Position numbers and translations under genes: made by a program
Origin: Flavobacterium notoginsengisoli
GTDB taxonomy: Bacteria; Bacteroidota; Bacteroidia; Flavobacteriales; Flavobacteriaceae
DNA: 64,000 nucleotides
Reading direction: 5' to 3'
Assembly: GCF_014207905.1 (NCBI RefSeq)
Contig: NZ_JACHLB010000001.1
Coordinates: 1,180,723-1,244,722, forward strand
Notes under the pieces: model-generated
What the model was told of the DNA's origin: nothing
The model's database searches: none
Seen by the model: the letters and a program-made list of their open reading frames with translations, nothing else
Shown here: positions 19,191-29,361 of the stretch, piece by piece
Numbering within the stretch: the first letter of the stretch is position 1
Layout of the letters: every line of letters begins with the position of its first letter

Positions 19191-19343
19191 AAATCAGTTA
19201 ATTAAAAAAAAAATGTTGTGTTTTTGTAGGGTGTTAAAATTTAACTTGAAGTGTTTTTGTAAAGAATTTTAATTCTCTATACTTAAAATTTAACATTATA
19301 ATTGCATTAAATTACTAATTAATTAACCAAAATTTTTAGAAAA
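19191..19343 (+). promoter_or_regulatory. Conserved 153-bp susC leader module, copy 1
   Basis: The segment upstream of the first susC aligns without gaps to the segment upstream of the second susC (26072-26224). Shared elements at equal spacing are AAATCAGTTAATT at the left edge, GTGTTTTTGTA at 19218 and 19251 (33 bp apart), and a block from 19301 (ATTGCATTAAATTACTAATT) to the ATG. The second GTGTTTTTGTA contains TTTG and could be the -33 element; the first could be an activator site. The -7 match is poor, which suits an activator-dependent promoter. Confidence 0.6.
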
Positions 19344-22300
19344 ATGAAATTGACAAAATTACTTATTTTTTGTGTTTCGTCTTTATTGTTTTCAGTTGTC
19401 GCATTTGCTCAGGATGTAACGGTAACTGGAATCGTTAGTGACGAAAGTGGGTTACCCGTCCCAGGGGCAACAATTTTAGTTAAAGGAACCAATAAAGCTA
19501 CCGCTTCTGATTTTGATGGGAAATTTCAGATCAGTGCCCCTTCAAATGGTACTTTAGTTATTAGTTTTGTTGGGTTTAATACACTAAATGAGGCTATTAA
19601 CGGGAGAACAAAAATGAGCGTTGTTCTTGGTACAACTTCTCAAAACTTGAATGAAGTTGTTGTAGTGGGGTATGGTACTCAGAAAAAGGGTCTTATCACC
19701 GGTGCTTCTACAAATCTTAAGGGAGAAACGATTAAGGAGTTAAACACTGGATCTGCGATGGAAGCGCTTCAAGGTATTGCTCCTGGTATTAGTATTACAA
19801 GAACAAATGGTTCGCCTGGAGCCGGTACTAAGGTAACTATTCGTGGATTGGGTACGAATGGAAACTCAAATCCTTTGTATATCGTAGACGGTGTTTCTGT
19901 TGGTAATATTGACTATTTAAGCCCTTCAGATATTGAATCCATTGACGTATTAAAAGATGCTGCTTCTGCTGCAATCTACGGATCTAGAGCTGCTAATGGA
20001 GTTGTATTGGTTACTACCATTAAAGGAAAAAAAGGTAGAGCTGCTAGAATTACTTATGACAGCTACTATGGTATTCAGAATACATACAAAAACCTTGATC
20101 CTTTAAATGCGCAAGAATACATGTACATTATTGATGAGGGAAGAGTAAATGATGGAATGCCACGCCAAGATTGGAAAGCAGTTTTAACTAACAATTCATG
20201 GTTAAATAATCAATTTCCTGGTGCTGGAACGCAATTAGGTAATGAAGTTTGGGAAAAATTGCAAAATGGATGGACTGGTACAAACTGGGTTAATGAAATG
20301 AGCAAAAAAAATGCTCCTATCATGAATCACTCTCTTAATATTACTGGTGGAAGCGAAGATATCACTTACTCATTAGGGGTTTCTTATTTTGATCAAACAG
20401 GTATTATTGGAGGTGATATAGTGGATGCTAGCTTTAAAAGGCTGACTACAAGATTAAATACTCAAATGGTATTGAAGAAAAATGAAAGTCACGCTATTAT
20501 TACTGTTGGAGAGAATGTTACTTATACTAATTCTGAAAACAGAGGAGTTTCAAACGGTAATATCTATGGAAACGATTTGCACAATGCATTAACTGCGAAT
20601 CCATTACAACCAGCTTACTGGCAAACTTCTATTGATAGAAACATTGATAAATTTGGATTTACTCCAACTTTGGATGGAATTTCTACAGGACAAACAAATC
20701 CATTGGCTATAATGTATTACAGAAGTAATTACAACTATCCAAAAGATAATAGAATAATTGGAAATGCATTTTTAGAAGTTGAACCTATTAAAGATTTGAA
20801 ATTTAAAACGGTTTATGGAATTGACTCTTGGTTTGGATACGGTAGATCTATGAGCCCAACATACGGATTAGGAGTGCTTTATACTAAACTTATTAATGGA
20901 GCTTCTCAATATTCTTATATTGGTGCAAACTCAACTTGGACTAATACGGCTTCGTACAAAAAACAATTTGGAAACCACAATATTTCTGCTGTAGTAGGAA
21001 CTGAGCTAGTTCAATACTTAGTAAATAATAGCGTTAGTGGTTCAAGAAATAATTTGAATTTTGGAGAAGATCCGAAATATGCTTACTTAAATAACACTAC
21101 GCCAAAGACATTCAATGATCTTAGCACAAACGGAATGGATACTTCTGCTGGAGGTGGTGGTATTATGTCATACTTTGCTAGAGCGCAATATGATTACAAA
21201 GAAAAATACCTGCTTTCTGCTACAATACGTTCTGACGGTTCTTCTAACTTCGCAGATGGTAAAAGATGGGGTTATTTCCCTTCTGTTTCAGCAGGTTGGG
21301 TAATTACTAAAGAAGACTTCATGAATAACACTAGTTCATGGCTTAATTCATTAAAATTAAGAGGAAGCTGGGGGCAAAATGGTAATCAAGATATTCCTAA
21401 CTTCTATTATTCATCTAATATCTCTTATGTTTTTCCTGGATACTTTTTTGGAGATACAAAACCAGTTTCTGGAACAACAGCTTACCCAGCTAGGGTAACT
21501 AACCCAGATTTAACTTGGGAAACATCAGAACAGTTAGATTTTGGTCTTGATGCAAGTTTATTGAATTCAAGATTAAACATTACTTTGGACTGGTACAATA
21601 AAACTACAAAAGACTGGTTGGTTTTAGCCGCTGGTAGAGGAACAGATGGAGCTGCACCTGCATATATCAATGGTGGAGATATCGAAAATAAAGGTTTTGA
21701 GTTTTCTGTAAACTGGAGCGATAAAATTGGAGGATTTAAATACGGTGCAACTGTAAGTGGAGCTTTCAATAAAAACAAAGTTACTAGAATTGCTAATGCT
21801 GACGGAATACTTCATGGTCCTTCAAATGTATTATCACAAGGAACAGGAGAAATTTCTAGAGGTATGGTAGGTCTTCCATTAGGTTATTTCTACGGATTTA
21901 AAACGGCAGGTATCTTACAGAATCAAAAAGAAGTTGATGAATATGTAGGTCCGAGTGGACAACCTTATTTTTCTGACCAACGTCCTGGAGATGTGCGTTT
22001 TGTAGATTTAAATAATGATGGCGTTATTGACGAAGATGATAAAACTTATATTGGAAATCCGAATCCTGATTATGAATTAGGTATCCAATTGAATTTTGAA
22101 TATAAAAATGTTTACTTAAACACTACTATGGCAGGTAAATTCGGTATGCAAGTTATGCAGTCATACAGATCTTTTGCTGATAGCCCTGCTCAGAATTATA
22201 CTTCTGATGTGTTTAATCGTTGGCATGGAGAAGGTACATCTGATAAAATGCCTAGATTAGGAGCGGCTTCTAACAGAAATACGCAACTTGTATCTGACAT

Positions 22301-22568
22301 TTTTATGCAGAATGCTGATTACTTAAGAATAAACAACTTAACGGTAGGTTATAACTTCAGCGAAGTATTAAAAGACTTCAAATTTATCTCTAATCTTAAG
22401 TTTTATGTTGCTGTAAATAACTTATACACATTTACCAAATATGATGGTATGGATCCAGAAGTTCGTTGGTCAGGAGATAATACAAATACTCCATGGGCTT
22501 CAGGAATTGATTTAGGTTTGTATCCACAAGCTAGAACGGTGATGTTTGGTTTAAGTGCAGATTTTTAA
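19344..22568 (+). CDS. SusC-type TonB-dependent outer-membrane glycan transporter (pair 1)
   Basis: This 1074-residue SusC/RagA-family protein imports oligosaccharides across the outer membrane using TonB energy. It has a Sec signal ending near VAFAQ, an N-terminal carboxypeptidase-D-like domain (about 25-105; GLPVPGATILVKG, SDFDGKFQI), the linker VVVVGYGTQKK, a plug domain (IRGLGTNGNSNPLYIVDGV; LKDAASAAIYGSRAANGVV) and a long beta-barrel ending YPQARTVMFGLSADF. The first 40 residues nearly match those of the second SusC. SusD follows after 16 bp. The likely cargo is a beta-glucan oligosaccharide, judged from the downstream enzymes. Confidence 0.95.
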   Translation: MKLTKLLIFCVSSLLFSVVAFAQDVTVTGIVSDESGLPVPGATILVKGTNKATASDFDGKFQISAPSNGTLVISFVGFNTLNEAINGRTKMSVVLGTTSQNLNEVVVVGYGTQKKGLITGASTNLKGETIKELNTGSAMEALQGIAPGISITRTNGSPGAGTKVTIRGLGTNGNSNPLYIVDGVSVGNIDYLSPSDIESIDVLKDAASAAIYGSRAANGVVLVTTIKGKKGRAARITYDSYYGIQNTYKNLDPLNAQEYMYIIDEGRVNDGMPRQDWKAVLTNNSWLNNQFPGAGTQLGNEVWEKLQNGWTGTNWVNEMSKKNAPIMNHSLNITGGSEDITYSLGVSYFDQTGIIGGDIVDASFKRLTTRLNTQMVLKKNESHAIITVGENVTYTNSENRGVSNGNIYGNDLHNALTANPLQPAYWQTSIDRNIDKFGFTPTLDGISTGQTNPLAIMYYRSNYNYPKDNRIIGNAFLEVEPIKDLKFKTVYGIDSWFGYGRSMSPTYGLGVLYTKLINGASQYSYIGANSTWTNTASYKKQFGNHNISAVVGTELVQYLVNNSVSGSRNNLNFGEDPKYAYLNNTTPKTFNDLSTNGMDTSAGGGGIMSYFARAQYDYKEKYLLSATIRSDGSSNFADGKRWGYFPSVSAGWVITKEDFMNNTSSWLNSLKLRGSWGQNGNQDIPNFYYSSNISYVFPGYFFGDTKPVSGTTAYPARVTNPDLTWETSEQLDFGLDASLLNSRLNITLDWYNKTTKDWLVLAAGRGTDGAAPAYINGGDIENKGFEFSVNWSDKIGGFKYGATVSGAFNKNKVTRIANADGILHGPSNVLSQGTGEISRGMVGLPLGYFYGFKTAGILQNQKEVDEYVGPSGQPYFSDQRPGDVRFVDLNNDGVIDEDDKTYIGNPNPDYELGIQLNFEYKNVYLNTTMAGKFGMQVMQSYRSFADSPAQNYTSDVFNRWHGEGTSDKMPRLGAASNRNTQLVSDIFMQNADYLRINNLTVGYNFSEVLKDFKFISNLKFYVAVNNLYTFTKYDGMDPEVRWSGDNTNTPWASGIDLGLYPQARTVMFGLSADF

Positions 22569-22584
22569 TATAAAGACAATTACA

Positions 22585-24291
22585 ATGAAAAAAATAAAAT
22601 ATTTATTAGCAATTTCGTCTGTGCTTATTGTATCAAGCTGTAATGACTATCTTGATACCGATAACTTAACAGAAAAGAGTTTATCGACTTTCTATAAGAC
22701 GCCTAAAGACATTGAAGAAGCAACTGCTGGGGTTTATAATGCTATTTATACAAATAACGTACATAGTGAAGAGCAGATTGCTGCCAACCTAATGGATAAT
22801 ATGATGTTAGGGGGCGGAGGTCCTGATGATAAAACAGCAAAATGGGTTGATAATTTTGAAGATCCGGTAGATGATACTTATCTAGATTTATGGGTTCAAT
22901 CTTACAGAGGTATTGCGAGAGCAAATGCTATTATCGAAAAAACACCTTTAGCAGATTTTACTAGTTATTTTAATACTCCAGCTGAAGCAGATCAGTTTAA
23001 GCAGCAAGCCATTGGTGAAGCTTATTTTATGAGAGCATTTTTCTACTTCAGATTAGGTAAATTCTTCGGAGGAGTGCCTTTGATTACAAGTATTGATGGA
23101 AAAAAAGATGGACCAAGAAATACATATAGCGAAACATTTGCTCAGATTGCATCAGACTTAAAAAAGGCAATTGAAACAATGCCGGCAACTCCATTTCCAA
23201 GTATTCCTACATCAAGATATGGACATGCAAACAAATGGGTTGCAGAAGCTTACATGGGACGTGTATTTTTATTCTATACAGGTTACATGACAAATATGGA
23301 AAAACAAGCTACTGAAGAATTGCCTTTAGCAGAAGGAGGAAGTCTTAATGCAACTCAAGTGGCAAGTTATTTAACTGATTGTATGACTAATAGTGGTCAT
23401 GCTTTAGCGTCAGATTTTAGAAATCTTTGGCCTTATTCTTATGTGAATAAAGCATCTGGAAATAATGTTTTACCATGGGCAGCTACTGAAGGTTTATCTT
23501 GGGTTGGCCAAGATGGAGCAGCACCTACTTTTGGTACAGGTAATTATGAGTCTATGTTTGTACAGCGTTTTTCTTTTGGAGATTGGGGCTGGACGAATGG
23601 TAATATTTATACTAATAGATTGTGTCTGTTTTCTGCATTACGTGGTAATTCATTAGTGCCATTTGGAGAAGGATGGGGTTGGTGTACTGTAAATCCAAGT
23701 TTATACAGTAACTGGTCAGAACTTGATCCAAGAAAAAGAGGTTCGATCCTTGAAGTTGGTAAAGCAGATGTAGGAACAGCTGGTTATGCTGGTGATAAAG
23801 GAGATCACGAAACAGGATATTTTAATAAAAAATATATTTCACTACAATATCCTAATGCTGGTGGGGCAACTCAAGGTATGTTTGTTCAATTGTATAACTG
23901 GTCAAATGGTGATATGCAGTTAATGCATGCGCAAGACTTTATATACATGCGTTATGCAGATGTTTTATTGATGCATTCGGAAATTACTAAAACAGCTGGA
24001 GGTTTAAATGCTGTTAGAGCTAGAGCAAAACTAGGGCCGGTTGGATATTCATTAGAAGCAATTAAAGACGAGCGTTTACACGAATTTGCTTTTGAAGGTT
24101 TACATTGGTTTGATTTAATTCGTTGGGGAGATGTTGATAATGCATTTAATAGCACTATTCCAGTTAGAAATTCTGGTACTTCAGCAAATTACAGTGTAAA
24201 ATACAGACCAGAAACTAAAGGTTTGGTTTCGCTTCCTGAAACGGAGCTTAGATTATCTAATGGAGTTTATACACAAAATCCAGGTTGGTAA
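22585..24291 (+). CDS. SusD/RagB-type surface glycan-binding lipoprotein (pair 1)
   Basis: SusD-like lipoproteins form a lid over SusC and bind glycan at the surface. The 568-residue protein starts MKKIKYLLAISSVLIVSSC, a lipoprotein signal with Cys19. TPR-like helices follow (GEAYFMRAFFYFRLGKFFGG), as does the SusD C-terminal signature RLHEFAFEGLHWFDLIRWG. I chose the ATG at 22585 because a start 30 bp upstream overlaps susC and would put ten extra residues before the signal. It sits directly downstream of its susC partner. Confidence 0.94.
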   Translation: MKKIKYLLAISSVLIVSSCNDYLDTDNLTEKSLSTFYKTPKDIEEATAGVYNAIYTNNVHSEEQIAANLMDNMMLGGGGPDDKTAKWVDNFEDPVDDTYLDLWVQSYRGIARANAIIEKTPLADFTSYFNTPAEADQFKQQAIGEAYFMRAFFYFRLGKFFGGVPLITSIDGKKDGPRNTYSETFAQIASDLKKAIETMPATPFPSIPTSRYGHANKWVAEAYMGRVFLFYTGYMTNMEKQATEELPLAEGGSLNATQVASYLTDCMTNSGHALASDFRNLWPYSYVNKASGNNVLPWAATEGLSWVGQDGAAPTFGTGNYESMFVQRFSFGDWGWTNGNIYTNRLCLFSALRGNSLVPFGEGWGWCTVNPSLYSNWSELDPRKRGSILEVGKADVGTAGYAGDKGDHETGYFNKKYISLQYPNAGGATQGMFVQLYNWSNGDMQLMHAQDFIYMRYADVLLMHSEITKTAGGLNAVRARAKLGPVGYSLEAIKDERLHEFAFEGLHWFDLIRWGDVDNAFNSTIPVRNSGTSANYSVKYRPETKGLVSLPETELRLSNGVYTQNPGW

Positions 24292-24318
24292 AATTTAACA
24301 ATATTAATATAGATAACT

Positions 24319-25110
24319 ATGAAAATCAATAAAATAATATACCTTCTATTGGCTCTTTTTATGCTGACTTTCTCAGCATGTGATCCGATAGTTGATGAAA
24401 AGCATTTAGAGAATTCTACTGATGTTGCTGGAGTTGAATTAGTCGCAACTCAAAGCACACCGGGAGGAAATAAAATCACTCTTAGTATGAATACTCCAGG
24501 AATAACTGGGTATTGGGATTATGGATTGGATAAAGCACTGACAAACGAAGTAACTTTTGTTTATCCTATTCCTGGTAAAGCTACATTTACTTTTGTTGGA
24601 AGTTTAGGCGCTGAGTTTTTTACTAAAACTATAGATGTTCAGATCAATCAATTAGATACACCTTTAGATCAAGATTGGTACGATTTAGTAGGAACTAATA
24701 CAGTAGCTGGTAAAACTTGGGTATTTGATGGAGAGCAAGGATCAGGAAGATTTTGGTGGTTTATGTCTCCGAATGGAAGTGCTGAAAGTGCTATGACAGC
24801 TTGGTGGAATGCCGGTGATTGCTGTGCGCCAAGTGATGCAAAAGGTCAAATGCATTTTGACCTGAATGGAGCTGCTAACTATAATCATTACGAAACAGCA
24901 ACTGCAACTCCGAAAAAAGGAACATTTAAATTGGATATTAAAAACAAACAATTGACAATATTCAATTCAACAATGTTAGGATCTGCTGCAGGTAACAAAG
25001 ATGGTGTTTACACTATTGTTAGTCTTGAGGCTAATAAAATGGTATTGTATTTAAATAATAGTGAGACATACGGAACAGGTTGGACATTTGTATTCGTTCC
25101 TCAACCATAA
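24319..25110 (+). CDS. PUL surface lipoprotein, probable surface glycan-binding protein (module 1)
   Basis: The 263-residue protein has a lipoprotein signal (LALFMLTFSAC, Cys21). A beta-rich domain (about 35-115) is followed by a Trp- and aromatic-rich domain containing GSGRFWWFMSPNG, TAWWNAGDCCAPSD and ETYGTGWTFVF. The position right after susCD and the exposed aromatics suggest a surface glycan-binding protein (SusE/F-like role), an inference from context. No catalytic motif is seen. It is the last gene before two strong hairpins. Confidence 0.7.
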   Translation: MKINKIIYLLLALFMLTFSACDPIVDEKHLENSTDVAGVELVATQSTPGGNKITLSMNTPGITGYWDYGLDKALTNEVTFVYPIPGKATFTFVGSLGAEFFTKTIDVQINQLDTPLDQDWYDLVGTNTVAGKTWVFDGEQGSGRFWWFMSPNGSAESAMTAWWNAGDCCAPSDAKGQMHFDLNGAANYNHYETATATPKKGTFKLDIKNKQLTIFNSTMLGSAAGNKDGVYTIVSLEANKMVLYLNNSETYGTGWTFVFVPQP

Positions 25111-25126
25111 TTTCATGTTAGTTATT

Positions 25127-25162
25127 TTCGAAAAAGGAAGATTAAAACATTCCTTTTTCGAA
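25127..25162 (+). terminator. Intrinsic terminator after susCD module 1 (first hairpin)
   Basis: The perfect 13-bp stem TTCGAAAAAGGAA/TTCCTTTTTCGAA has a 10-nt loop. It starts 16 bp after the lipoprotein stop and is followed by a T-rich tract. Confidence 0.75.
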
Positions 25163-25249
25163 TTTTCAAACATTTTTTATTTCATTATATGTGATGAAAT
25201 ATCTATAAGATTTAAACTATGGTTAGTTTAAGTTAAGTTTATTGCCTGG

Positions 25250-25283
25250 ATAGCCCATAATTTCGATTATGGGCTATTGTTTT
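25250..25283 (+). terminator. Intrinsic terminator after susCD module 1 (second hairpin)
   Basis: The stem ATAGCCCATAA/TTATGGGCTAT has a 6-nt loop and is followed by TGTTTTT. A hairpin with the same core (ATAGCCCATA/TATGGGCTAT) and a similar TTAAGTT-rich upstream tract ends module 2 at 31812-31848, so the two terminators appear related. Confidence 0.75.
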
Positions 25284-26071
25284 TATATAGATTCTAAGTC
25301 TATTTATATCTACTTCTTTCTAATGTCTTTATAAACTTATTTATTGTTTAATTAGCCTCTTTAGGCTTTTACACGGTATTTTCTCTATTCTGCTTCATTT
25401 GTGTGGCAAAACTCTTTAAAAACATCCTTAAATATATGCTTTATAGAATGCCGATGCTTTTTAGGATGCTATTTTAAGCCAATATTTGGAGTTTGGCCAA
25501 TGCAATTTTTAAATATGAGATTCTCAACGCCTTGTTTCTAATTTTAATGCCATAAAGTCTTTAAGGACTTTGTTTTTTCTCTCGAATGCTATTATTGTGC
25601 TTTAACAAACTTTGCTATCAGTAAAACGAAAATTAAGTCACTACGATTCCGCTATAGCATCCATTTACCAATTTAATCTTCTAAAATTCTAAGAAATAAT
25701 TAAAATACCAGCTTTTTAGCTTTTTCAGCAGTTGAAATAACCGTGAAATTTGCCAATTACACTAATAAAAAGTAAGTTAATTCTCTTAAATTTTTGTAAA
25801 ATAAGTATTTTCTTTCAATGTTTTTGTTTGAGAATAATGTAAAAAAAAATGTATAAAAATATGATATTCTTGGTTTTGGTCAATATGACCATTTTTTAGA
25901 TAAAATATAAGTAATCCTTTGTATAATAAATGATTACAGTATGTGTAGCGCTACTATCACGTTGTAGTTTGGTCGATTCTTAATAATTTACAAACTTATT
26001 TTTTTGATGTAGTGTTTATTTTTGTAATTAACTTTTCTTTAGTACTATTATTTATTTTTTTAAATCTTTTA

Positions 26072-26224
26072 AAATCAGTTAATTGTGTATTTTTTGATGT
26101 GTTTTTATAATATTAAAATTTTTAATTTGATGTGTTTTTGTATGGATTTTTAAATGCGAAAAGTAAAAATTTAGTTTTAGTATTGCATCAAATTACTAAT
26201 TAATTAACCAAAATTTTTAGAAAA
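26072..26224 (+). promoter_or_regulatory. Conserved 153-bp susC leader module, copy 2
   Basis: It is collinear with 19191-19343: AAATCAGTTAATT at 26072, GTGTTTTTATA at 26099, GTGTTTTTGTA at 26132 (again 33 bp apart), and the near-identical leader block from 26182 to the ATG. Only scattered bases differ, mostly between the shared blocks, which implies retained function rather than recent duplication alone. Confidence 0.6.
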
Positions 26225-29200
26225 ATGAAATTAACAAAATTACTTGTTTTTTGTATTTCATCTTTATTATTCTCGGTTATAGCTGTGGCTCAGGATGTCA
26301 CAGTAAATGGAATAATTAATGATGAAAGTGGAATGCCTGTTCCAGGTGCAACTGTTTTATTAAAAGGTACTACTAAATCAACGGCTTCTGACTTCGACGG
26401 AAAATTTCAGATCCAAGTGCCTTCAAACGGAACTTTAACAATTACGTTTATTGGTTATACCACAGTAACTGAAGCTGTAAACGGAAGAACTAAAATTGCA
26501 ATTCAATTAAAACCAGAATCACAATCTTTAAATGAGGTTGTCGTTGTTGGATATGGTACTCAAAAGAAATCTGTTGTTACTGGAGCAATTTCTAGTGTAA
26601 AAGCTTCAGATCTTGAAGATTTACCAATAACAAGGGTAGAGCAATCTCTTCAAGGTAGAGTTTCTGGGGTTACAATTGCAGCTAATGCAGGACAACCTGG
26701 ATCTTCTTCTACAATTAGAGTTAGGGGTATTACATCTTTCGGTAACAACGAACCATTATGGGTTGTTGACGGTGTAATTGTTGACTCGGGAGGAATTGGT
26801 TTTTTAAATCAATCAGACATTGCCTCTATGGAGGTTTTAAAAGATGCGGCATCTCAAGCAATCTACGGAGCTAGAGCAGCAGCTGGGGTTATTCTTATTA
26901 CTACTAAAAAAGGTAGATCTGGTAAAATGAGTGTAAACTATAACGGATACACTGGTTTTTCTGAAGCAGCGAGAAAACTTGATTTATTAAATGCTACAGA
27001 ATATGCTACTTTAATGAATGAAAGATATGCAAACGGTTATACGCCAGATCCAAGCAAACCGTACACACTTCCTTACCAAAATCCATCTTCTTATGGCGTA
27101 GGTACAAATTGGCAAGATCAAATTTTTAACGATCATGCTCAAAGAACAGGTCATGAGTTAAGCTTGTCTGGTGGAAATGATGTTTCTACATTCTATGTTT
27201 CTTTAGGATTGTTAGATCAAGAAGGTATTGTAGCACCGCAAATTTCTAACTACAACAGAAAAAACATTCGTTTAAACTCTACTCATAAAATTGTAAAAGG
27301 ATTAACTTTTGGTCAGACTTTAGGTTATTCTCATGAGAAAAATGTAGGTATTGGAAATACAAATAACGAATATGGTGGACCTTTAAGTTCTGCTATCAAT
27401 TTAGATCCAACTACACCGGCTATTGTTACAGATCCAACTGTCGCAAATCAATCACCATATACATTGCCTTATGTTTTAAGAGATGCAAATGGAAATCCTT
27501 ACGGAATTTCTACAAAAGTAACTCAAGAGATGAGCAACCCATTAGCTTATATTCAAACAAGATTAGGAAATTATGGATGGTCTGACAATTTTGTTGGAAA
27601 TGCATATTTAGAATTAGAAGCTATAAAAGGTTTAAAATTTAGAACTACTTTAGGAGGTAAATTAGCTTATTGGGGAGCTGAAAGTTTTACTCCAGTATAT
27701 TACTTCAACTCTTCTACTATTAATCCAAACAATAGTTTAACAAGAAACTCAAACAAAGGTTTTGGATGGAATATTGAAAACACACTTTCTTATACAAAAC
27801 AAATCGGTGATCATAACTTCTCGATCTTAGTTGGACAAGGAGCTTATGTTGATAATATTACTTCTGGATCTACTGTAACTTACAAAAACCTTCCAGCAAC
27901 TAATTTTGACGAAGCAACATTTAATTCAGGTGCTGTAACAGATGATATTACTGCTTCTGCATACAACGGATACGAGCATAAAGTAACGTCATTGTTTTCT
28001 AGATTAAACTATGATTACAAAGAAAAATACCTACTTACTGGTATCGTACGTCGTGATGGTTCTTCTCGTTTTGGTCAAAACAACAAATACGGAGTTTTCC
28101 CATCGTTCTCTTTAGGTTGGGTACCAACTAAAGAAAACTTCTGGCCAGAAAATAAAGTGGTAACACAATTGAAATTTAGAGGAGGTTATGGTATTACAGG
28201 TAGTGATGCTATTGGAGATTTCAAATTCTTACCTACAATTGGATCAGGTAGAAATTATACAATCGGAAATCAAGGTTCTGTTGTAATTGGAAATAGCCCG
28301 AATGCTCCTGCTAACCCAGATTTGAAATGGGAAGAAACTAGACAAGCAAACGTAGCATTTGATGTTACATTCTTCAATGATTTGTCTTTAACTACAGATT
28401 TTTATGTTAAAAAATCTATAGGTATCTTACAAGATGTCGATTTGCCTGGTCACGTAGGTAGCTCAGGAAGACCTTCTGCAAACATTGCAGATATGCAAAA
28501 TAAAGGTGTTGACGTAGAATTATCTTACCGCAAAAAAATCGGTCAAGTAAACTTAAACGTAAGCGGAAACATTTCTTACTTAGAAAATGAAGTTACCAAT
28601 TTAGGAAGAGGAATTCAGTTTATTTCTGGAGATGCTTCTTTCCAAAATATGGGTGCAGTAACTAGAACACAAGTTGGACAATCTTATAATTCATTTTATG
28701 GATATACAACACAAGGTATTTTTCAAAATCAAGCAGAAATTAATGCTTATACAAATGCAGCAGGAGGTTTAATCCAACCAAATGCAAGACCTGGTGATTT
28801 CAGATGGAAAGATAATAATGGAGATGGTAAAATTGATGATGATGACAAGACTTTCCTAGGAAGCCCACTTCCAAAATACACTTATGGTTTCACGATTAAT
28901 TTAGATTACAAAAACTTTGATTTATTAATCTTTACTCAAGGAGCAATTGGAAACAAAATTTTCCAAGGATTACGTCGTCTTGATATCACAGATGCAAACT
29001 ATCAAACATCTGCATTAGGACGTTGGACAGGTGAAGGATCTACTAATTCTTATCCAATTTTATCTTCTGTAGATAATAACAAAAACTTCTCTAATCCATC
29101 AGATTTTTATTTAGAAGATGGAGATTACTGGAGAATCAAAACAGTTCAAATTGGATATAGCTTGCCAAGTGATGTTATTTCAAAAGGAGGTCTTTCTAAA

Positions 29201-29350
29201 GTAAGACTTTACATGACAGGAGAAAATTTATTGACATTTACAAAATATTCTGGTTATGATCCAGAAATTGGAGGAGGAGTTTTAGGTATTGATAAAGGAT
29301 ATTATCCACAAGCTAGAACACTAATGTTAGGGGTTAATTTACAATTTTAA
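26225..29350 (+). CDS. SusC-type TonB-dependent outer-membrane glycan transporter (pair 2)
   Basis: The 1041-residue SusC/RagA protein has the same plan as pair 1: Sec signal ending AVAQ, carboxypeptidase-D-like domain (GMPVPGATVLLKG), linker VVVVGYGTQKK, plug (IRVRGITSFGNNEPLWVVDG; LKDAASQAIYGARAAAGVI) and barrel ending YPQARTLMLGVNLQF. Outside the N-terminal 110 residues it is clearly diverged from pair 1, so the two likely import different oligosaccharides or bind with different affinity. SusD follows after 11 bp. Confidence 0.95.
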   Translation: MKLTKLLVFCISSLLFSVIAVAQDVTVNGIINDESGMPVPGATVLLKGTTKSTASDFDGKFQIQVPSNGTLTITFIGYTTVTEAVNGRTKIAIQLKPESQSLNEVVVVGYGTQKKSVVTGAISSVKASDLEDLPITRVEQSLQGRVSGVTIAANAGQPGSSSTIRVRGITSFGNNEPLWVVDGVIVDSGGIGFLNQSDIASMEVLKDAASQAIYGARAAAGVILITTKKGRSGKMSVNYNGYTGFSEAARKLDLLNATEYATLMNERYANGYTPDPSKPYTLPYQNPSSYGVGTNWQDQIFNDHAQRTGHELSLSGGNDVSTFYVSLGLLDQEGIVAPQISNYNRKNIRLNSTHKIVKGLTFGQTLGYSHEKNVGIGNTNNEYGGPLSSAINLDPTTPAIVTDPTVANQSPYTLPYVLRDANGNPYGISTKVTQEMSNPLAYIQTRLGNYGWSDNFVGNAYLELEAIKGLKFRTTLGGKLAYWGAESFTPVYYFNSSTINPNNSLTRNSNKGFGWNIENTLSYTKQIGDHNFSILVGQGAYVDNITSGSTVTYKNLPATNFDEATFNSGAVTDDITASAYNGYEHKVTSLFSRLNYDYKEKYLLTGIVRRDGSSRFGQNNKYGVFPSFSLGWVPTKENFWPENKVVTQLKFRGGYGITGSDAIGDFKFLPTIGSGRNYTIGNQGSVVIGNSPNAPANPDLKWEETRQANVAFDVTFFNDLSLTTDFYVKKSIGILQDVDLPGHVGSSGRPSANIADMQNKGVDVELSYRKKIGQVNLNVSGNISYLENEVTNLGRGIQFISGDASFQNMGAVTRTQVGQSYNSFYGYTTQGIFQNQAEINAYTNAAGGLIQPNARPGDFRWKDNNGDGKIDDDDKTFLGSPLPKYTYGFTINLDYKNFDLLIFTQGAIGNKIFQGLRRLDITDANYQTSALGRWTGEGSTNSYPILSSVDNNKNFSNPSDFYLEDGDYWRIKTVQIGYSLPSDVISKGGLSKVRLYMTGENLLTFTKYSGYDPEIGGGVLGIDKGYYPQARTLMLGVNLQF

Positions 29351-29361
29351 AATTAAGAATC

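Larger units (their letters stand above)
25111..26071. other. Gene-free stretch between the two susCD modules
   Basis: Besides the two terminators at its start, this region holds no open gene. Small hairpins with T-rich tails occur at about 25353-25370 (AGCCT/AGGCT) and 25554-25580 (AAAGTC/GACTTT). The minus strand of about 25330-25620 reads as protein-like sequence broken by several stop codons (for example KALRISYLKIALAKLQILA before a stop), which could be a decayed gene or a dispersed repeat. I cannot identify it. Confidence 0.4.

Noticed and set aside
25330..25620. Transposase pseudogene in the PUL gap
   Set aside because: Protein-like stretches are short and interrupted and match no transposase motif I know; kept only as an unexplained region.
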